Assembly (NCBI GenBank): GCA_025024175.1
Contig: QCXZ01000137.1
Span: 24,242,001 to 24,306,000 of the forward strand
Direction of reading: 5' to 3'
Origin: Rhyzopertha dominica
Lineage: Eukaryota > Arthropoda > Insecta > Coleoptera > Bostrichidae
Length of the DNA stretch: 64,000 nucleotides
The notes below the pieces were generated by a model. That model had not been told where the DNA came from, ran no database searches, and saw nothing but the letters and a program-made list of their open reading frames with translations. Shown in pieces: positions 22,023 to 33,869 of this stretch. Every line of letters starts with the position of its first letter. The first letter of the stretch is position 1. The position numbers and the translations under genes were made by a program.

Positions 22023-25000
22023 GTAAGTAAAAGACGCTCTGTTGTAGAGGCTCTTTTGTAGAAAATATTAGATCAGCATAGATACATAAACGTTTCCGTT
22101 TAGAGATAAATAACTTCGATATATTTTTGACCGAGTATAATATCTAATACAGCCCTACCTAAAATTCAGTTCAACCGACATACTTCATCCTTTACAAAGA
22201 ATGTTTCTTGACTTTTTTATGTCTGGTATTGCACGAGTTCAGTTTTTAAGAACAAATTAGTTCTTCCAGGAATTACCTACTTTATTATTAACTGAAGGCA
22301 AATAACACCTTATCACATACCTTGTCTGCCAATTAATTTATAGTATTTCAAGAAAATATTATTTTCAAACAATAAATTACTTAACTTTAACGAAACATCT
22401 TGCAATGTAAAGTACCAATAACTATAATAACTTTATTAAATATAATTGCTTTTAAGACTGTTTAGATATACATAATAATTTTTTGGTTTAAATAATATTC
22501 TCACTAATTGCAAAATCGCAGACAATTGTTTTTACGAACTATCATATCGCTGCATCTCTATACAGAAAGCCTCTATAGAGGCCCGTATATTGATAAAAAA
22601 CTCTAATCTTCAAAACCTTTCTTTAAATATGTTTAATGTTTTGGTTACATCCACGTATTGTATATTTGAGGAAACACTACATTTATTTTTTTACCTAAGT
22701 GAATACTACTTATAATTTTGCTCTTCTAAAACTTCTAGCCGTTTTTATGGGACTATTAGGAGGATTTGGAGTAACAGCCGGTGCGCATAGACTATGGTGC
22801 CATCGATCGTACAGAGCAAAACTACCACTTCGCATATTTCTAGTAATATGTTACTCGATAGCTGGTCAGGTTAGTATAGACTATTTAATAACCAAAATCA
22901 GCAATTTGCCGTATTGTATTTGCAGAACACTCTCTTTGACTGGGTGAGAGATCACAGAGTCCACCACAAATACAGTGAAACTGATGCAGATCCTCACAAC
23001 TCAAATAGGGGATTCTTTTTCGCCCACGTGGGATGGCTAATGATGAAAAAGCACCCTGATGTTCTTCAGAAGGGAAAGAACGTCGACTGCAGTGATCTTT
23101 GGGATGATCCTGTGGTTGTCTTTCACCAGAAGTAAGTAACTGCATGCAGTGCGGTAGTTAGAGCTTTGGGATATTGGCTATGACGATATCTAGATAAATA
23201 ATGCAGTTAATAAATTGAAGTAGTAATAGTGTAACCATATTTTACTCTTGGTAAAAAAGGACAAAAGGGTATCGATGGAAGAAAAAAAGAGGAGAACAAG
23301 AGTACATTACCAGGTTACTCGGTTCTAATGCACACAATAATAACATAAATATTATGCTTTCTTTCTATAAAAATAAAATCTGCAGTTGGTTGAGCACAGC
23401 ATAGACATGCATTTTAAAATAAAATCAGTTTAATAAAATTTAAAAAAAAATAATACAAGAAATTTAATTTTAACGTTCTCAGTTTCATAATTTTTAAATA
23501 TAAAAATTATAACAGAAAATAACGTAAATAATTTTTTTCAGCTAAAAGTAAACAATTAATGGGTATGTTGTAAAGTAGCGCTAATTTTAAATTAAGAACG
23601 AACACGATGTAACGAAAATCGTGTACCAAAAAGTACGCTTTTATAAAAAGGAAACAAGTATCACAAGCAGTAGGTATATTTCAAGACTTGTACTATAAAA
23701 ATGTTTATCTTCTGGAAACAAATTGATTATAAATTGTCATTCCCATTGCTTATAATTAATTCTTAACAATAATAATTAAACACTAAATGATAACGAATAT
23801 TGTTGTGTAAAAATTTCAATTCAAAAAATCTGGTTAGTGCGTCAAATGATGATCGCAGAATAAGACATTAATTACATTAAGTATCTGTAATTAAATTATG
23901 CGGATGAACAATACTGAAGATTCTAGTTGCCTAATAACTTACCTCATAAAGTCACAAATTCAGTTACTAAACAGAAATTTCTACCGTAAACGCACAGAAC
24001 CAAACGTAAAAACGTAAACCGAAAATGTGGGATGACCACGTGTCGCTTTTTCTTCCACCAATTGTAATGTTTTACTTAACAAAAAATCTCGACAAGCACG
24101 ATCGTGTGATCGGAGCATTTAAACTGGTGTGCATTAATTATCTATCTCACAAATAAATTTCTTCGTCCTACTTTTTCATCTGGTAAGTTTTTTTAATGTG
24201 TGGCTAAGGGCAAAAGCGCTGTGTGGTATATGGCAGTGCTGCCATAAGTACAGACTTCAGGTGTCTAACCAAATGCGGTTTCTACCCCTTGCGATGATTT
24301 GCAATGAGCCGTTGTACGGGCGCTGTTTTCCTATCAGTTATAAGCAATATTTTCTGCGAGTATCAAAGTTACTATGGAGGCTAACCGAGATATGTTTTTT
24401 TTTGTTCTCGAGGGCGGTTTCTACCCCTTGTGATGATTTGCAATGAGCCGTTGTACGGGCGCTGTATTCCTATCAGTATAAGCAAATATTTTGTGCGATT
24501 ATCAAAGAGTTACTATGGGGGCTAATAGGGATATGATTTTTTTAAGTTTTAATAGATATTAGACTATGGTGTGATTTCTACCGCTTCGTGCTGGTTGCGT
24601 ATCCAAATAATATTACAACGATGTTATAGAAATTTGTTTTACAATATGGTGACTGGATAGAAGCTCATTGCCTAAAGAAATTCCACCCCCTCCCCTCCGC
24701 ATATGATATTTTCTAAAAAATACATTTGTGCTGGTTTGCATCCACCTTGCTCCACCAAGATTAGAGCTTGCACCATCAACCCTGAATAATTACAAGGAAT
24801 TTACTTTCAAGGACAAATTCAAAATTTCCCACCGCATATAATATTTTCTAAAATTTACACTAGCTCTGGATTGCACCCACCTTGCTTAAAGCTTACACAA
24901 TTACACTAATTGCACTAATTACAAAAAAAATACTTTCAAGGTCAAATGAATATTTTCCCCAATTTTATAAATAGAAGTAGAAGTTTGCCGCTTGAGTGTA

Positions 25001-27705
25001 TTGTTTCGATATCGCCCTACTTCAATATAAGATATTTAACAATTTTCAAGGTTTTAATACTTATTGTAGTTTTAAATTTATCATAATCTAAATTTTGAAA
25101 TAAAAACACTTTAATACCATGTATAAAAACAATTTTAAGTAAACCTGTTAAAAATGAAAACGGAATCAAATAAGCAATTCATATAAATTAACAAGTCAGT
25201 TAAAGATAACTTATTTTTTTCTAAAGCTGATAAAGAAAATGTTTCGTTATTTTAGATAAAAATGAGTGAGCACATTAATAAAGTTTCAAATTTTCTAAAC
25301 GATACAAACTTTGTTTCAATTGAAAGTGATCATAAAATTAATTGTAATTCAAAATTAAAGGATTTATTCGATAAAGTGGAATCACGTATTATGAATATTA
25401 TGAACCTTTCAACGTTTAGATTTTAAGGTCCTTCTAAGATTCATAAAGGGGGTTACCCTATTAGACGAAACAAGTACATAAACTTTCTTTCAAATTAGCA
25501 AAATGGTTAAATTTAGCTTTACGTGGAGTTCTAAATTTTGTGAAAAATTTATATCCTTGTATTTTTCCTAAAAATTGCATTAAAATTATAAGTGATCTAG
25601 TTCTGATTTAGCTTTAGCTCATAAAATGAGTTATTTTTTAGCTAACCAAATTTATCTTTGCTTTCATAATTTCTTTTTATTCAATAATCAAAATTCTGTA
25701 CAAACTTTACGTTTAGCTTTGGGTTCTTCTCTTNGCCCTCTTTTGGCTGAACTATTTATGAACACTCTTGAAAAAGATTTGTCTCGGCATATCTGTTTTC
25801 AGTCTAATATGCGCTTTTATTTTCGTTATGTAGATGATATTTTGCTCCTTTTGAAAAGTAAAGAAGTTAATATAATTAATTTTATTTCTTCATAAATTTA
25901 TTATTACATCCATCTACATATATATTTTAGTTCCTAGATTTATGAATTAAACGTAATGAATCATATACTTGGTTTCCTTTCTAAATTTTTGGAAAGCAAT
26001 GTGTACAAATAACAGCATTTCCTATAATTCTTNTAATCCTTACCGACATAAATTACTCGTTTTTCATTCTATATTTCATAAACTCTTTAAAATACCTATC
26101 TCCTATGCAGCTTTTCGAAAAGAACACACCATGTTCTTTTACAAATGCTTATAACAACGAATAGAAATAGAAAAGTTATATCTAAAATACTTATCAAAAT
26201 TGAAGTGTTCTTATTCTTTTTCTTTTTCCTTTAATACTGTTAATTTACAAATTTACAAAAAAAGAAAAAAAGTTGGTATTCGCTTAAGTTCATTAGTTTA
26301 GTTCCAACAAAAAATTTTAAATTATTTTTATTTCACCGAATTCATATAAATTTTTCGGCAACATATAGCCATAGACCATAATAAAGACAAAATTTAACCT
26401 TTGAGGTATACAGTTTTCATGTACTGCAATTTATGTAGGACAAATTGCGAAATCTTAATGATTAGAGCTACGGAATACCTCAAACAATACGAAAGATATA
26501 AAGACACTGATACAGTAATGACAAATCTGTTTTCATGGGGTCTATAAGTCTAATAAGCTTATCAAGTGTGCGGGTGCATTTCAAAGAGCGCGGCCGGGTT
26601 CAGGGAAACGCGCTGAACTCGCCTCACGCCTGCCCACGCCGGCCATGTATACGGGCTGGAAATCGGCGGTCTGAAGGGTTGATGGCGCAAGCTCTAATTT
26701 TGGTGGATCAAGGTGGGTGCAAATCAGCGCAAGACATGTTGATTTCAACTGATACTGCAGTTTTATTTTAATTGTTCAAGAACGTAAGAACTTTAGAATT
26801 TTTTTATCAAATTATACAATTCGCGAACACGAAATCAATTATTTATTTATCTTCATTGTACCTGCTAAAATTTTATGGACAATTGTTTTTCAGATTATTT
26901 GCAAATAATGTTGTCACCCTACATAATCGATATTTTAGAGATTAACCGTTTAATTGTGAACAGATTTTATTTTAAAAGAATAAATCAGTTATTATCTAGA
27001 TGAAGCAGTTTTTGAATAATGTGCTGTTAAAAGTGTCTCTTTAAGCCAGACTCACATGTATCTAACATAAGATTTAGTAAAATAGCAAGGTTAGATTTGA
27101 ACAAAGTTCGTATTACTGTTATTTACTTTGCCCATTAATTTTTAGATATTTCTGGGTATTCAAGATGCTGTGCTGCTTCATCGTGCCGACAATGATACCA
27201 CCTCTTCTTTGGAACGAAACCTGGTATTGGGCGTTCATGACTCAATCAGTTTCACGTTACTGCTTTAATTTGAACTGCACTTGGTTGGTCAATAGTGCAG
27301 CACACATGTGGGGATACAAACCTTATAACAAGTAAGTATCTCATATAGATGCTACCAATGCCTTTTTCGCAAATAAGATTCACGTCTAAATAAAACGTAT
27401 ACATTTTAAAATATGATTTTAGAAAAATCAGTCCAGTGGAAAGCTTGGGTGTGGCAATTGCTGCACTGGGTGAAGGATGGCACAACTACCATCACACATT
27501 TCCCTGGGACTATAAAGCTGCGGAATTGGGAAAATACGGAGTGAACTTGACGACTATGTTGATTGACTTTTTCGCAAAGATCGGTTGGGCGTACGACTTA
27601 AAATGTCCGTCGAAAGACTTAATAAAACGAACTGCACTGGCCCACGGGGATGGAAGTCATCCTGAATGGAGTGCCGAATCGGACGCTGAAAAGAAACTCA
27701 GTTGA
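21767..27705 (+). CDS. Acyl-CoA desaturase (delta-9 type fold), complete, five coding exons
   Basis: Exons 21767-22022, 22700-22869, 22926-23131, 27146-27331 and 27423-27705 join in phase (1, 0, 2, 2) to 366 codons, a usual length for insect acyl-CoA desaturases. The enzyme is an ER membrane di-iron oxygenase that puts a double bond in fatty acyl-CoA using cytochrome b5. Seen: histidine box 1 HRLWCH (residues 115-120), box 2 HRVHH (152-156), the N-S-A-A-H ligand region late in exon 4, and box 3 HNYHH (293-297) in G-E-G-W-H-N-Y-H-H. Hydrophobic segments lie near residues 50-75, 93-113 and in exon 4. All splice sites are GT-AG. The cysteine in HRLWCH (often A or S) is unusual. Regiospecificity cannot be told from sequence; insect members make membrane lipids, cuticular hydrocarbons or pheromones. 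Confidence 0.96.
22023..22699 (+). other. Desaturase intron 1
   Basis: 677 bp, GTAAGT...CTAAG. AT-rich; I see no repeat or gene in it. Confidence 0.8.
22700..22869 (+). CDS. Desaturase exon 2 (histidine box 1)
   Basis: Acceptor TTTTTTACCTAAG. It encodes F-M-G-L-L-G-G-F-G-V-T-A-G-A then HRLWCH, and ends at GGTCAG|GTTAGT, phase 0. The 56-bp intron after it is among the shortest in the window. Confidence 0.95.
22926..23131 (+). CDS. Desaturase exon 3 (histidine box 2)
   Basis: Acceptor TTTGCAG. It encodes W-V-R-D-HRVHH-K-Y-S-E-T-D-A-D-P-H-N, the most conserved block of the family, then an F-F-F-A-H-V-G-W segment. Donor AGAA|GTAAGT, phase 2. Confidence 0.96.
23380..23418 (+). repeat. Solo fragment of the 15 kb palindrome unit
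   Basis: CTGCAGTTGGTTGAG, then GCACAGCATAGACATGCATT, the same as the right arm of the 14872-15068 palindrome apart from a nine-base deletion. Shows that the unit is dispersed. Confidence 0.7.
24275..24560 (+). repeat. Tandem repeat, 139-bp unit, two copies
   Basis: Units begin at 24275 and 24414 with GCGGTTTCTACCCCTTG, share GATGATTTGCAATGAGCCGT and TACGGGCGCTGT, and differ by scattered changes. A weaker third start (GATTTCTACCGCTTCGTG) follows near 24574. Confidence 0.8.
24690..24960 (+). repeat. Tandem repeat, about 135-bp unit, two diverged copies
   Basis: CCGCAT.TGATATTTTCTAAAA followed by TTGCA.CCACCTTGCT at about 24697 and 24832. Part of this unit (AGATTAGAGCTTGCACCATC) recurs inverted at 26670-26725, beyond the PLE, so it may belong to that element's ends. 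Confidence 0.65.
25260..26540 (+). mobile_element. Penelope-like retroelement, decayed, inside desaturase intron 3
   Basis: Plus strand reads, with several stops: an N-terminal helix region (25262-25420), P-S-K-I-H-K-G-G (the PLE 'lPKiHK' motif, 25430-25455), the reverse-transcriptase core with L-L-A-E-L-F-M-N and catalytic F-R-Y-V-D-D-I-L (about 25740-25850), then the post-RT region (N-P-Y-R-H-K-L-L). Any endonuclease is eroded. Unresolved bases at 25734 and 26033. Same orientation as the host gene, so removed by splicing. Confidence 0.8.
26570..26740 (+). repeat. GC-rich islet with inverted copy of the 135-bp unit
   Basis: From about 26575 to 26690 the sequence is far richer in G+C than the flanks (blocks such as GAGCGCGGCCGGGTTCAGGG and CACGCCTGCCCACGCCGGCC). 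Then GGGTTGATGGCGCAAGCTCT matches, inverted, the tandem unit at 24.7 kb. Not recognised as rRNA, tRNA or a gene. Confidence 0.5.
27146..27331 (+). CDS. Desaturase exon 4 (membrane hairpin and N-S-A-A-H)
   Basis: Acceptor AATTTTTAG after a 4 kb intron. It encodes a hydrophobic hairpin, then N-C-T-W-L-V-N-S-A-A-H-M-W-G. The histidine of N-S-A-A-H is a metal ligand in stearoyl-CoA desaturase structures. Donor ACAA|GTAAGT, phase 2. Confidence 0.95.
27423..27705 (+). CDS. Desaturase exon 5 (histidine box 3, stop)
   Basis: Acceptor GATTTTAG after a 91-bp intron. It encodes I-S-P-V-E-S, then G-E-G-W-HNYHH-T-F-P-W-D-Y, ends with the charged C-terminus E-K-K-L-S and TGA. Possible polyadenylation hexamers ATTAAA lie at 27730-27735 and 27822-27827. 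Confidence 0.96.
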
Positions 27706-28921
27706 ATGATGTGTGATAATTCATTAAGCATTAAAACAAATTCAAATGCCATAAATAATTTAGTCATAGAAACTGCATTACTTCATTACTTTTGTCACTG
27801 TAAAAATAATTGTTCTTGTAGATTAAAGACAAATATCGATTTTCTTATAGGCTTCTTATTCTTGCTGTGTTATATTTGATTACTTATTTATGTTACCTAA
27901 TCACATCTTATTGTCAGTTTAAATTAATGAAGCAAATACAGTTTTATTCTCGACAAAATAGCTCGAGACTAAATAGCCCGGCGACAAAAAGGCCCCCGAC
28001 AGAATAGCTTAGCAATATAACAGCCCATTAAATAGCTTATTCCAACCGCAGTTGGCCCTACACTCATAAAAATGTACGCGATTAATAACGACTAAAAAAT
28101 ATTCTTAACGACCAAATAAATTTTCTTAACCATTGACAGTGTTTGAGAAGTTTGAAACATAAAAAAAATCATGATTAATATAAATTAATGTTTGGATTTA
28201 CCTACGATTGGATTAAGATCTAATCTAAACGATAAACAAAACATCATCATTGATGAAATTTAACGATTGTCAGATGTAAGCGGTACAGGAAACGACTAAA
28301 TAATTATTCAATTTAAGTTTTACCAGATAGAAATATTTAAAAAATCTGATAAAATTTGGACTCTTTCGTAACAAGCCAAAGATTCCATTGGGTTAAAGAA
28401 TTGATCAGATTAATATTTATACAAATAAATACATATGTATGTGTTATCGGATAAAAACAGAAAATTGACACTTTTAGTAATTATCCAGTTAACAGTTAAT
28501 AATGATACACCTAATTTTAATCTATTTACTAATAAGATTGTACATTATTAATTATAAATATAAATAAAATTGCTCTTTTACAGATAAAAGCAAATATGTT
28601 TTTCCAGATAGTTTTCCGAACTGCGGTGGAAATATACAGCAACTGTGATCATAAAAGCTTCATTCCAAACACTCCAGAATACTAATTGAAAATTAAAAAC
28701 TAATGTCGTTATTATTTAGAAAAGATGAGTGTGTTTTTAAACATAATTTATTTTTTCTTATTTTAAAGCAGTTTTTCAAATAAAACCATAGTGGTTCACA
28801 TGACTACGTAAATTAGTTACTTTTGTATAGTCATCAAACTGTTTTAATATCGGAATTTTGTTTCTTTTGTAGATTACTATTATAGTATTATTATATATTA
28901 TTACTACATCCAGCACCGGAG
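27706..28921. other. 3' flank of the desaturase gene
   Basis: UTR with ATTAAA hexamers, then AT-rich sequence. A short run near 27955-28035 repeats ACAAAATAGCT-like words. No gene seen. Confidence 0.5.
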
Positions 28922-29065
28922 ATGGAAGGACCTCTGAAGAAGCTTGCCACTCGTGCTAGGGAATCGTTAAGATGCAATTCCAACCGACGACGGCCTCTAG
29001 ACCCGAATCAGGGAAACAGCTCATCACCTGACCGCGAAAGCCTTAACCAATTAGTCAAAGTCTAG
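28922..29065 (+). other. Short GC-richer open frame, 47 codons
   Basis: ATG to TAG; the start reads M-E-G-P-L-K-K-L-A-T-R-A-R-E-S and the rest is arginine- and serine-rich. It is notably less AT-rich than all surrounding DNA. No domain recognised. It may be a small gene, an exon or a mobile-element piece. Confidence 0.25.
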
Positions 29066-30323
29066 CCTTCTACGATTTTTACTTGCAAATCTAACTACAT
29101 ATTATATGGGAAACATCTGTCTTCACATCTCATGAACATGACTTCCTCGCACGTCGCGCGTCACTAGGCGGAACTTTAGATTCAAATGCATTCCGTCAAA
29201 GCGTTTGTTACTCATCAGTCACCAATACCCTCACCGTCTTGGTGGGGGGGGGTAATTACTTTCATTACCCTTCCATTAAATACGCGCCTGTTTGGTTACT
29301 AATACTTTTCCGTGTAAAATAAAAAAGCAAGAAAAGAGTTGATATCAATATAGTTATTAAATTATGATAAAGTTTTGTCAACGAAGATTTAAAGAATTAA
29401 TCCAGGCAATGGGAGAACCTTAGTAAGCAGGTTGCAAGAAATATAGACACGAATTTGGTTTATAATTTGCGAAACCGTGCCTGTTCGTTTTAACCGATAT
29501 CCACCCCTCCAATTCAATTAGTCTTTACTCGTCCTGTCTAGTGTCGTTCATTTAGTTTCCCAAATACACATTCTATAAGTTTATTTTCCTCAAATAAATA
29601 CACTTCATCTAATGAACTTTGAGCAATAACTGAGTAAACACTTTATTTACCTATACCTTTATTATTTACGTAAGTAACATGCTATCAAAACCGATATAAC
29701 AATCTTTATGTTGGTGAGATACGCCGCCTATTCTGGTTGTAATCCTTTTCTGTAGACAAAGACTGCCTTGTACAAAAAATACTAAGTGCGCAATATTCTT
29801 CGCTTCCTGGTTAATGTGTTTATCCAGGAAAAATAAAGAAGTATTTATTAGACTTGCTGAGGCATAGACACCTTAATTGATCAGTAGATTAGCTTTAAGT
29901 CAAGCTCTTCTGGATATTTCAAAAAATTAAAATCTAGCGCTATACTAATGAGAGCAATATACCTGTATACATCAATGTAGGTAATTGTTATTCATATATA
30001 AAAAGATTAAATGTTTTTTTTTCACCTTTTCTTGTTCACCTTGAACCGAATTTTTTAACCAATTGTGACACAAACGCTAAACACAGAATTAATAGAAAAA
30101 AGGCATTAACATCATATTCCCTTATAGGTATTGCTTGACTTTAAGCACTAGTACGTCCATACGTGCGGCAATCCGCATGGTATATTTTAAACCTCACTAA
30201 AATTTTTGTTATGAATGATATAGAACTTTTTTCATATTTGTTTGCGCATATTAGCCTATGACCGTACAAAACAGGAAAATTACAATTATATTAAATGTAT
30301 GGGATGAAGATTATTACTTGTCA
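29066..30323. other. Intergenic, no supportable gene
   Basis: AT-rich with a short G-run near 29245. Nothing readable on either strand. Confidence 0.5.
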
Positions 30324-31205
30324 AAAAAACCGCTGCAAATTGAATCAATAATTCCACATCCAATTGTCAAAATGACATTTACGTTTTTATTTATTATACT
30401 ATACGATTAGTAATCAGATTTTGGGCATTTTTCTTTCTCCACATTTTTTCTAAGACAAATAGTCCTCGTGATATTAGCAAAAATACATACATTTTTAAAA
30501 TCGGTTTTTTGCTAATAACTCGAAAATTATTAACTTAACAAAAAATTACAACAGTGCTTTCTAATCAGAAATTTGATTTTCTATACAATACCAACATTTT
30601 AAAAAAATCGTGAGAGCAGGGTCCAAAATAAGTTTTTGGAAATATTTCGAACATGTCAAAAATTTGGATAAATTTTCTAAGACACTTTTTGTGAGAAATT
30701 TTATTTCCTATCTGATGGTATTTTCGTTTTTTGAATATATTAAATATATTCGGAGATATTTAGGAAAAACCGTTTTCTTTAAGAGACGCTTTTTTGCTAA
30801 TATCATCCAAACAGTTTGCTGCACCGAAAACTTATAAGAACGAATAATACTCGTAGTTATACTACTAATCACATACTAAAACGAAATAAAAATAAAAAAA
30901 TAAAAATTTGCAAAAAGGGTAATTGCCCCCCAATTTCGCCGACTTCCCGGTAACCTACTTACCTTACAAACAATAGGTCACTTTGGGTATTTATGATTTA
31001 TACGTTTGCCAAATTTCAAGTTCATATATTAAGTCTTTCGGAAGTTATCGTATCCACAAACAAAACACAGACAAGAAATTTGTTTTTGCTCAAATTTTGC
31101 TTTTTTTTGCGTTTTCGACCATTTTAAAGCAAATGAGCAAATAAAAATTTTAAAATTTTTTTTTTGCAATACAATACTTCCCATCCGTTGGATGTGGAAG
31201 TAATT
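30324..31205 (+). repeat. 0.87 kb repeat, copy 1 (intact)
   Basis: Runs from AAAACCGCTGCAAATTG to TTGGATGTGGAAGTAATT and matches the copies at 56570-57430 and, inverted, 13429-16050 over the whole length with moderate divergence. Internal inverted sequences near the two ends suggest a non-autonomous DNA element. No coding frame shared between copies. Confidence 0.85.
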
Positions 31206-32382
31206 AACTAAACATATAGAGATTATATTGGTTCTTATTGCCAGCTGGTAGAAATTGAAAATCTTGCTAAAGTTGATATCCAGAAGCTTTTAGGGACATC
31301 ATTAAAAGACAGAACTGTTTCTGGCATACATAAGGTCGCCTCTAGAATTTAATTGTGCTGTGGGTAAGGGCACTTGAATTTACTAGGACAGTATACCCCT
31401 AACGTTTCTGTACTGCAAACCGCGTATATTCATAAACATATCTGACAAGATCGGATTGTAATCATAGTGTATAGCCAACCCACCAATTTTTAACCCCAAA
31501 TCTAAACTATTCTGATCATTTGCGCCCAGTAATAGGTTAACACCTGTAAATTACTGTTGTTTTAAAACAAAAAATCACCCATAGAAGTGCTATATAATGT
31601 CGCATATATAGCTCAGTTGGGCAGTTTGTAGCACTGTAAATAGTTCTCGAAGATGTTGAGTGTCTAGCGTATCCAAATTCTAGGTAATAGGATCGCAGCC
31701 AACTACATGCCGTAGTGACACCAAATATTAACTGCCTAGTTACTTAATACTTGTAGACCTGGCTCCCATAACACAATAGGCAATAAAATTGATGTGCTAT
31801 TTATAAATTTTTATTTGCTGTGATGACAGACCCAATGCAAATGCTGCTTAGCTTTAATTGAAGGTATGAGGTTGTGGAACAACTGTTAACTATTTTATTA
31901 CAGTTGGTGATTTTCTGTATGCACAAAAAAGCGCATCATTAAATTATCGTCAATATTTGACGATATCATAAAAGACCCTAATCAACTAGCTTTCAATATT
32001 CTTAGAAGTGGGTTTGGGAAGAAAAGTAAACAGAAAATTAGTTGTAAGTATCTATGATTTGTGAAATACTTACAAAAATGTCACAAGTAACGTACATATA
32101 TGCTTTTTCAACTTAGGCAAGGAAACACAAACATTTACGATTCAATAAGTGTACCTACATTTTTCACCCCATTCGTCATCGCTTTCTGTTTAGCACAAAC
32201 TAATCACTACTTCAAATCTATATGGAGCATTCGTCCTTCTTTGCTAGTACGTCCTTTACTCGCTTCGGAAATGCTTATCCAGTGAGCTATTATAGAAAAA
32301 AATTAAGTATGGCATGGTAACCAACATTTTATTACCGCCAGATAAATATTGATGCATAGTGCAGACCTTTGGTTTAGGTAGG
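31206..32382. other. Intergenic
   Basis: No gene or repeat recognised. A short TAGCTCAGTTGGGC at about 31609 resembles a tRNA A box but has no matching B box or cloverleaf. Confidence 0.5.
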
Positions 32383-32388
32383 TGTTCT
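32383..32388 (+). repeat. Target-site duplication TGTTCT (left)
   Basis: Abuts the AGTAGGGGG tip of the left arm; identical in sequence and orientation to 44362-44367. Confidence 0.85.
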
Positions 32389-32874
32389 AGTAGGGGGATG
32401 GTGAGACTTCTGGGTCACTCATTTGCATATTAGCCCAATCGAGCGTAATTCGCGATCAAAAATTTTTTTAATTTTCGATTATTTTTGCTGAATGTGACGG
32501 GATGAGAAATATGACGTTCATACGGTAATTAGCGAATTTATTAAGTGTCAATTATTTTTATTCGACTTTTTTGAATTTGGTGTGATGGAATGGGATGTGA
32601 ACTGTGACTGACATTTGTATTTTATACCAGCATGTTTCTGACTGAGGCTTTTACGCCCTAATGAGATGGGGGGCAATATCAGCGAAGGTGGGTTGCTGAT
32701 GTGTAATTGATATGAAATATTTATTTGCTATTACCACATATTGCTTTTGTATATAATATGCATGGCGATATGACCAATGTACTCCTAACCATTGTTATGA
32801 TATGGTGGGGGTTGGTACCGCGGTCCATGCTCTATATATAGGCAACCCCCAGGACAGGGGTAGGTGGGATTTTT

Positions 32875-32955
32875 TTTACTATGCCGAATGCTGGATTTGA
32901 ACCCGCTACCTCCGGTATGGCAGTCCAACACCTTACCGCTGCGCCAAACGCAAAC
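32875..32955 (-). repeat. tRNA-derived (SINE-like) head in left arm
   Basis: Minus strand has an A-box-like TGGCGCAGCGGTAAG (32946-32932) and a B-box GGGTTCAAATCC (32904-32893) at tRNA spacing, but the flanking bases do not form an acceptor stem. This is a tRNA-like relic or RNA polymerase III promoter of a SINE, not a functional tRNA. Confidence 0.55.
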
Positions 32956-33185
32956 TTACCTAACGGCCGTTATTATTGTCTATTTAAGAGTAGGGCCACT
33001 CATCAATTTATCATTTTTAAACTGAGATGGGATATTAGGTAAAACTTACCGCTAAGTCCGCTTAGGGAGCACATTTTGACAGTAAATGGTTAATAATTAC
33101 CTATGCCCATGTTTTTCTATGGTTTTATACTATTTTTTGTCATATTTCATACAATGGATTTTCGTTGTGGCCTGCTGGAGGGTTT

Positions 33186-33781
33186 CAATGATTATCAGTT
33201 ATCTGGAATAAGAATAAACAAATTAATATTAAGAGTATTCATAGATTTGAACCGTGATTTTGTGGCAATAACGTCAAATAACGGTTACAGCGTGCCTTAA
33301 TTGAGCTAAATAACTGTCATTTCACAACCTAGGCTAATCCACAGCAGGTTTGCGATTTCTTAAATAAATGCACTAAATAAGAATGTAAAGCCACCAGCAT
33401 GCAATGATTATCAGTTATCTGGAATAAGAATAAACAAATTAATATTAAGAGTATTCATAGATATGAACCGTGATTTTGTGGCAAAAACATCAAATAACGT
33501 TTACAGCACGGCTTATTTGAGCTAAATAATTGTCATTCCACAACCTAGGCTAATCCACAGCAGGTTTACGATTTCTTTAAAAATGCACTAGATAAGAAAT
33601 TAAAGCCACCAGCATGCAATGATTATCAGTTATCTGGAATGAGAATAAACAAATTAATACTAAGAGTATTCCTAGATTTGAAACGTGATTTTGTGGCAAA
33701 AACGTCAAATAACGGTTACAGCACGACTTAATTGAGCTAAATAACTGTCATTTCACAACCTAGGCTAAACCACAGCAGGTT
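33186..33781 (+). repeat. Tandem array, ~215-bp unit, 2.8 copies (left arm)
   Basis: Units begin at 33186, 33402 and 33617 with CAATGATTATCAGTTATCTG and share TGATTTTGTGGCAA and CAACCTAGGCTAA..CACAGC. Mirrored at 42969-43564. Confidence 0.85.
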
Positions 33782-33869
33782 CAGATAGCTGAGCAAAACG
33801 GTGAATATAAGTTTAAAATTACTAAACTAGCATAAATCTACGACTGTTAGTCAACTCTGTTTATATAAA

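Larger units (their letters stand above)
23132..27145 (+). other. Desaturase intron 3 (4 kb), repeat-laden
   Basis: Bounded by GTAAGT and TTTTTAG. Holds a solo piece of the palindrome unit (23380-23418), two sets of short tandem repeats (24275-24560 and 24690-24960), a decayed sense-oriented PLE (about 25260-26540) and a GC-rich islet (26570-26740). Confidence 0.8.

Noticed and set aside
22885..23145. Minus-strand ORF over desaturase exon 3
   Set aside because: Antisense shadow of the conserved histidine-box exon.
31590..31690. tRNA-like TAGCTCAGTTGGGC
   Set aside because: No B box, no cloverleaf; a lone A-box-like word.
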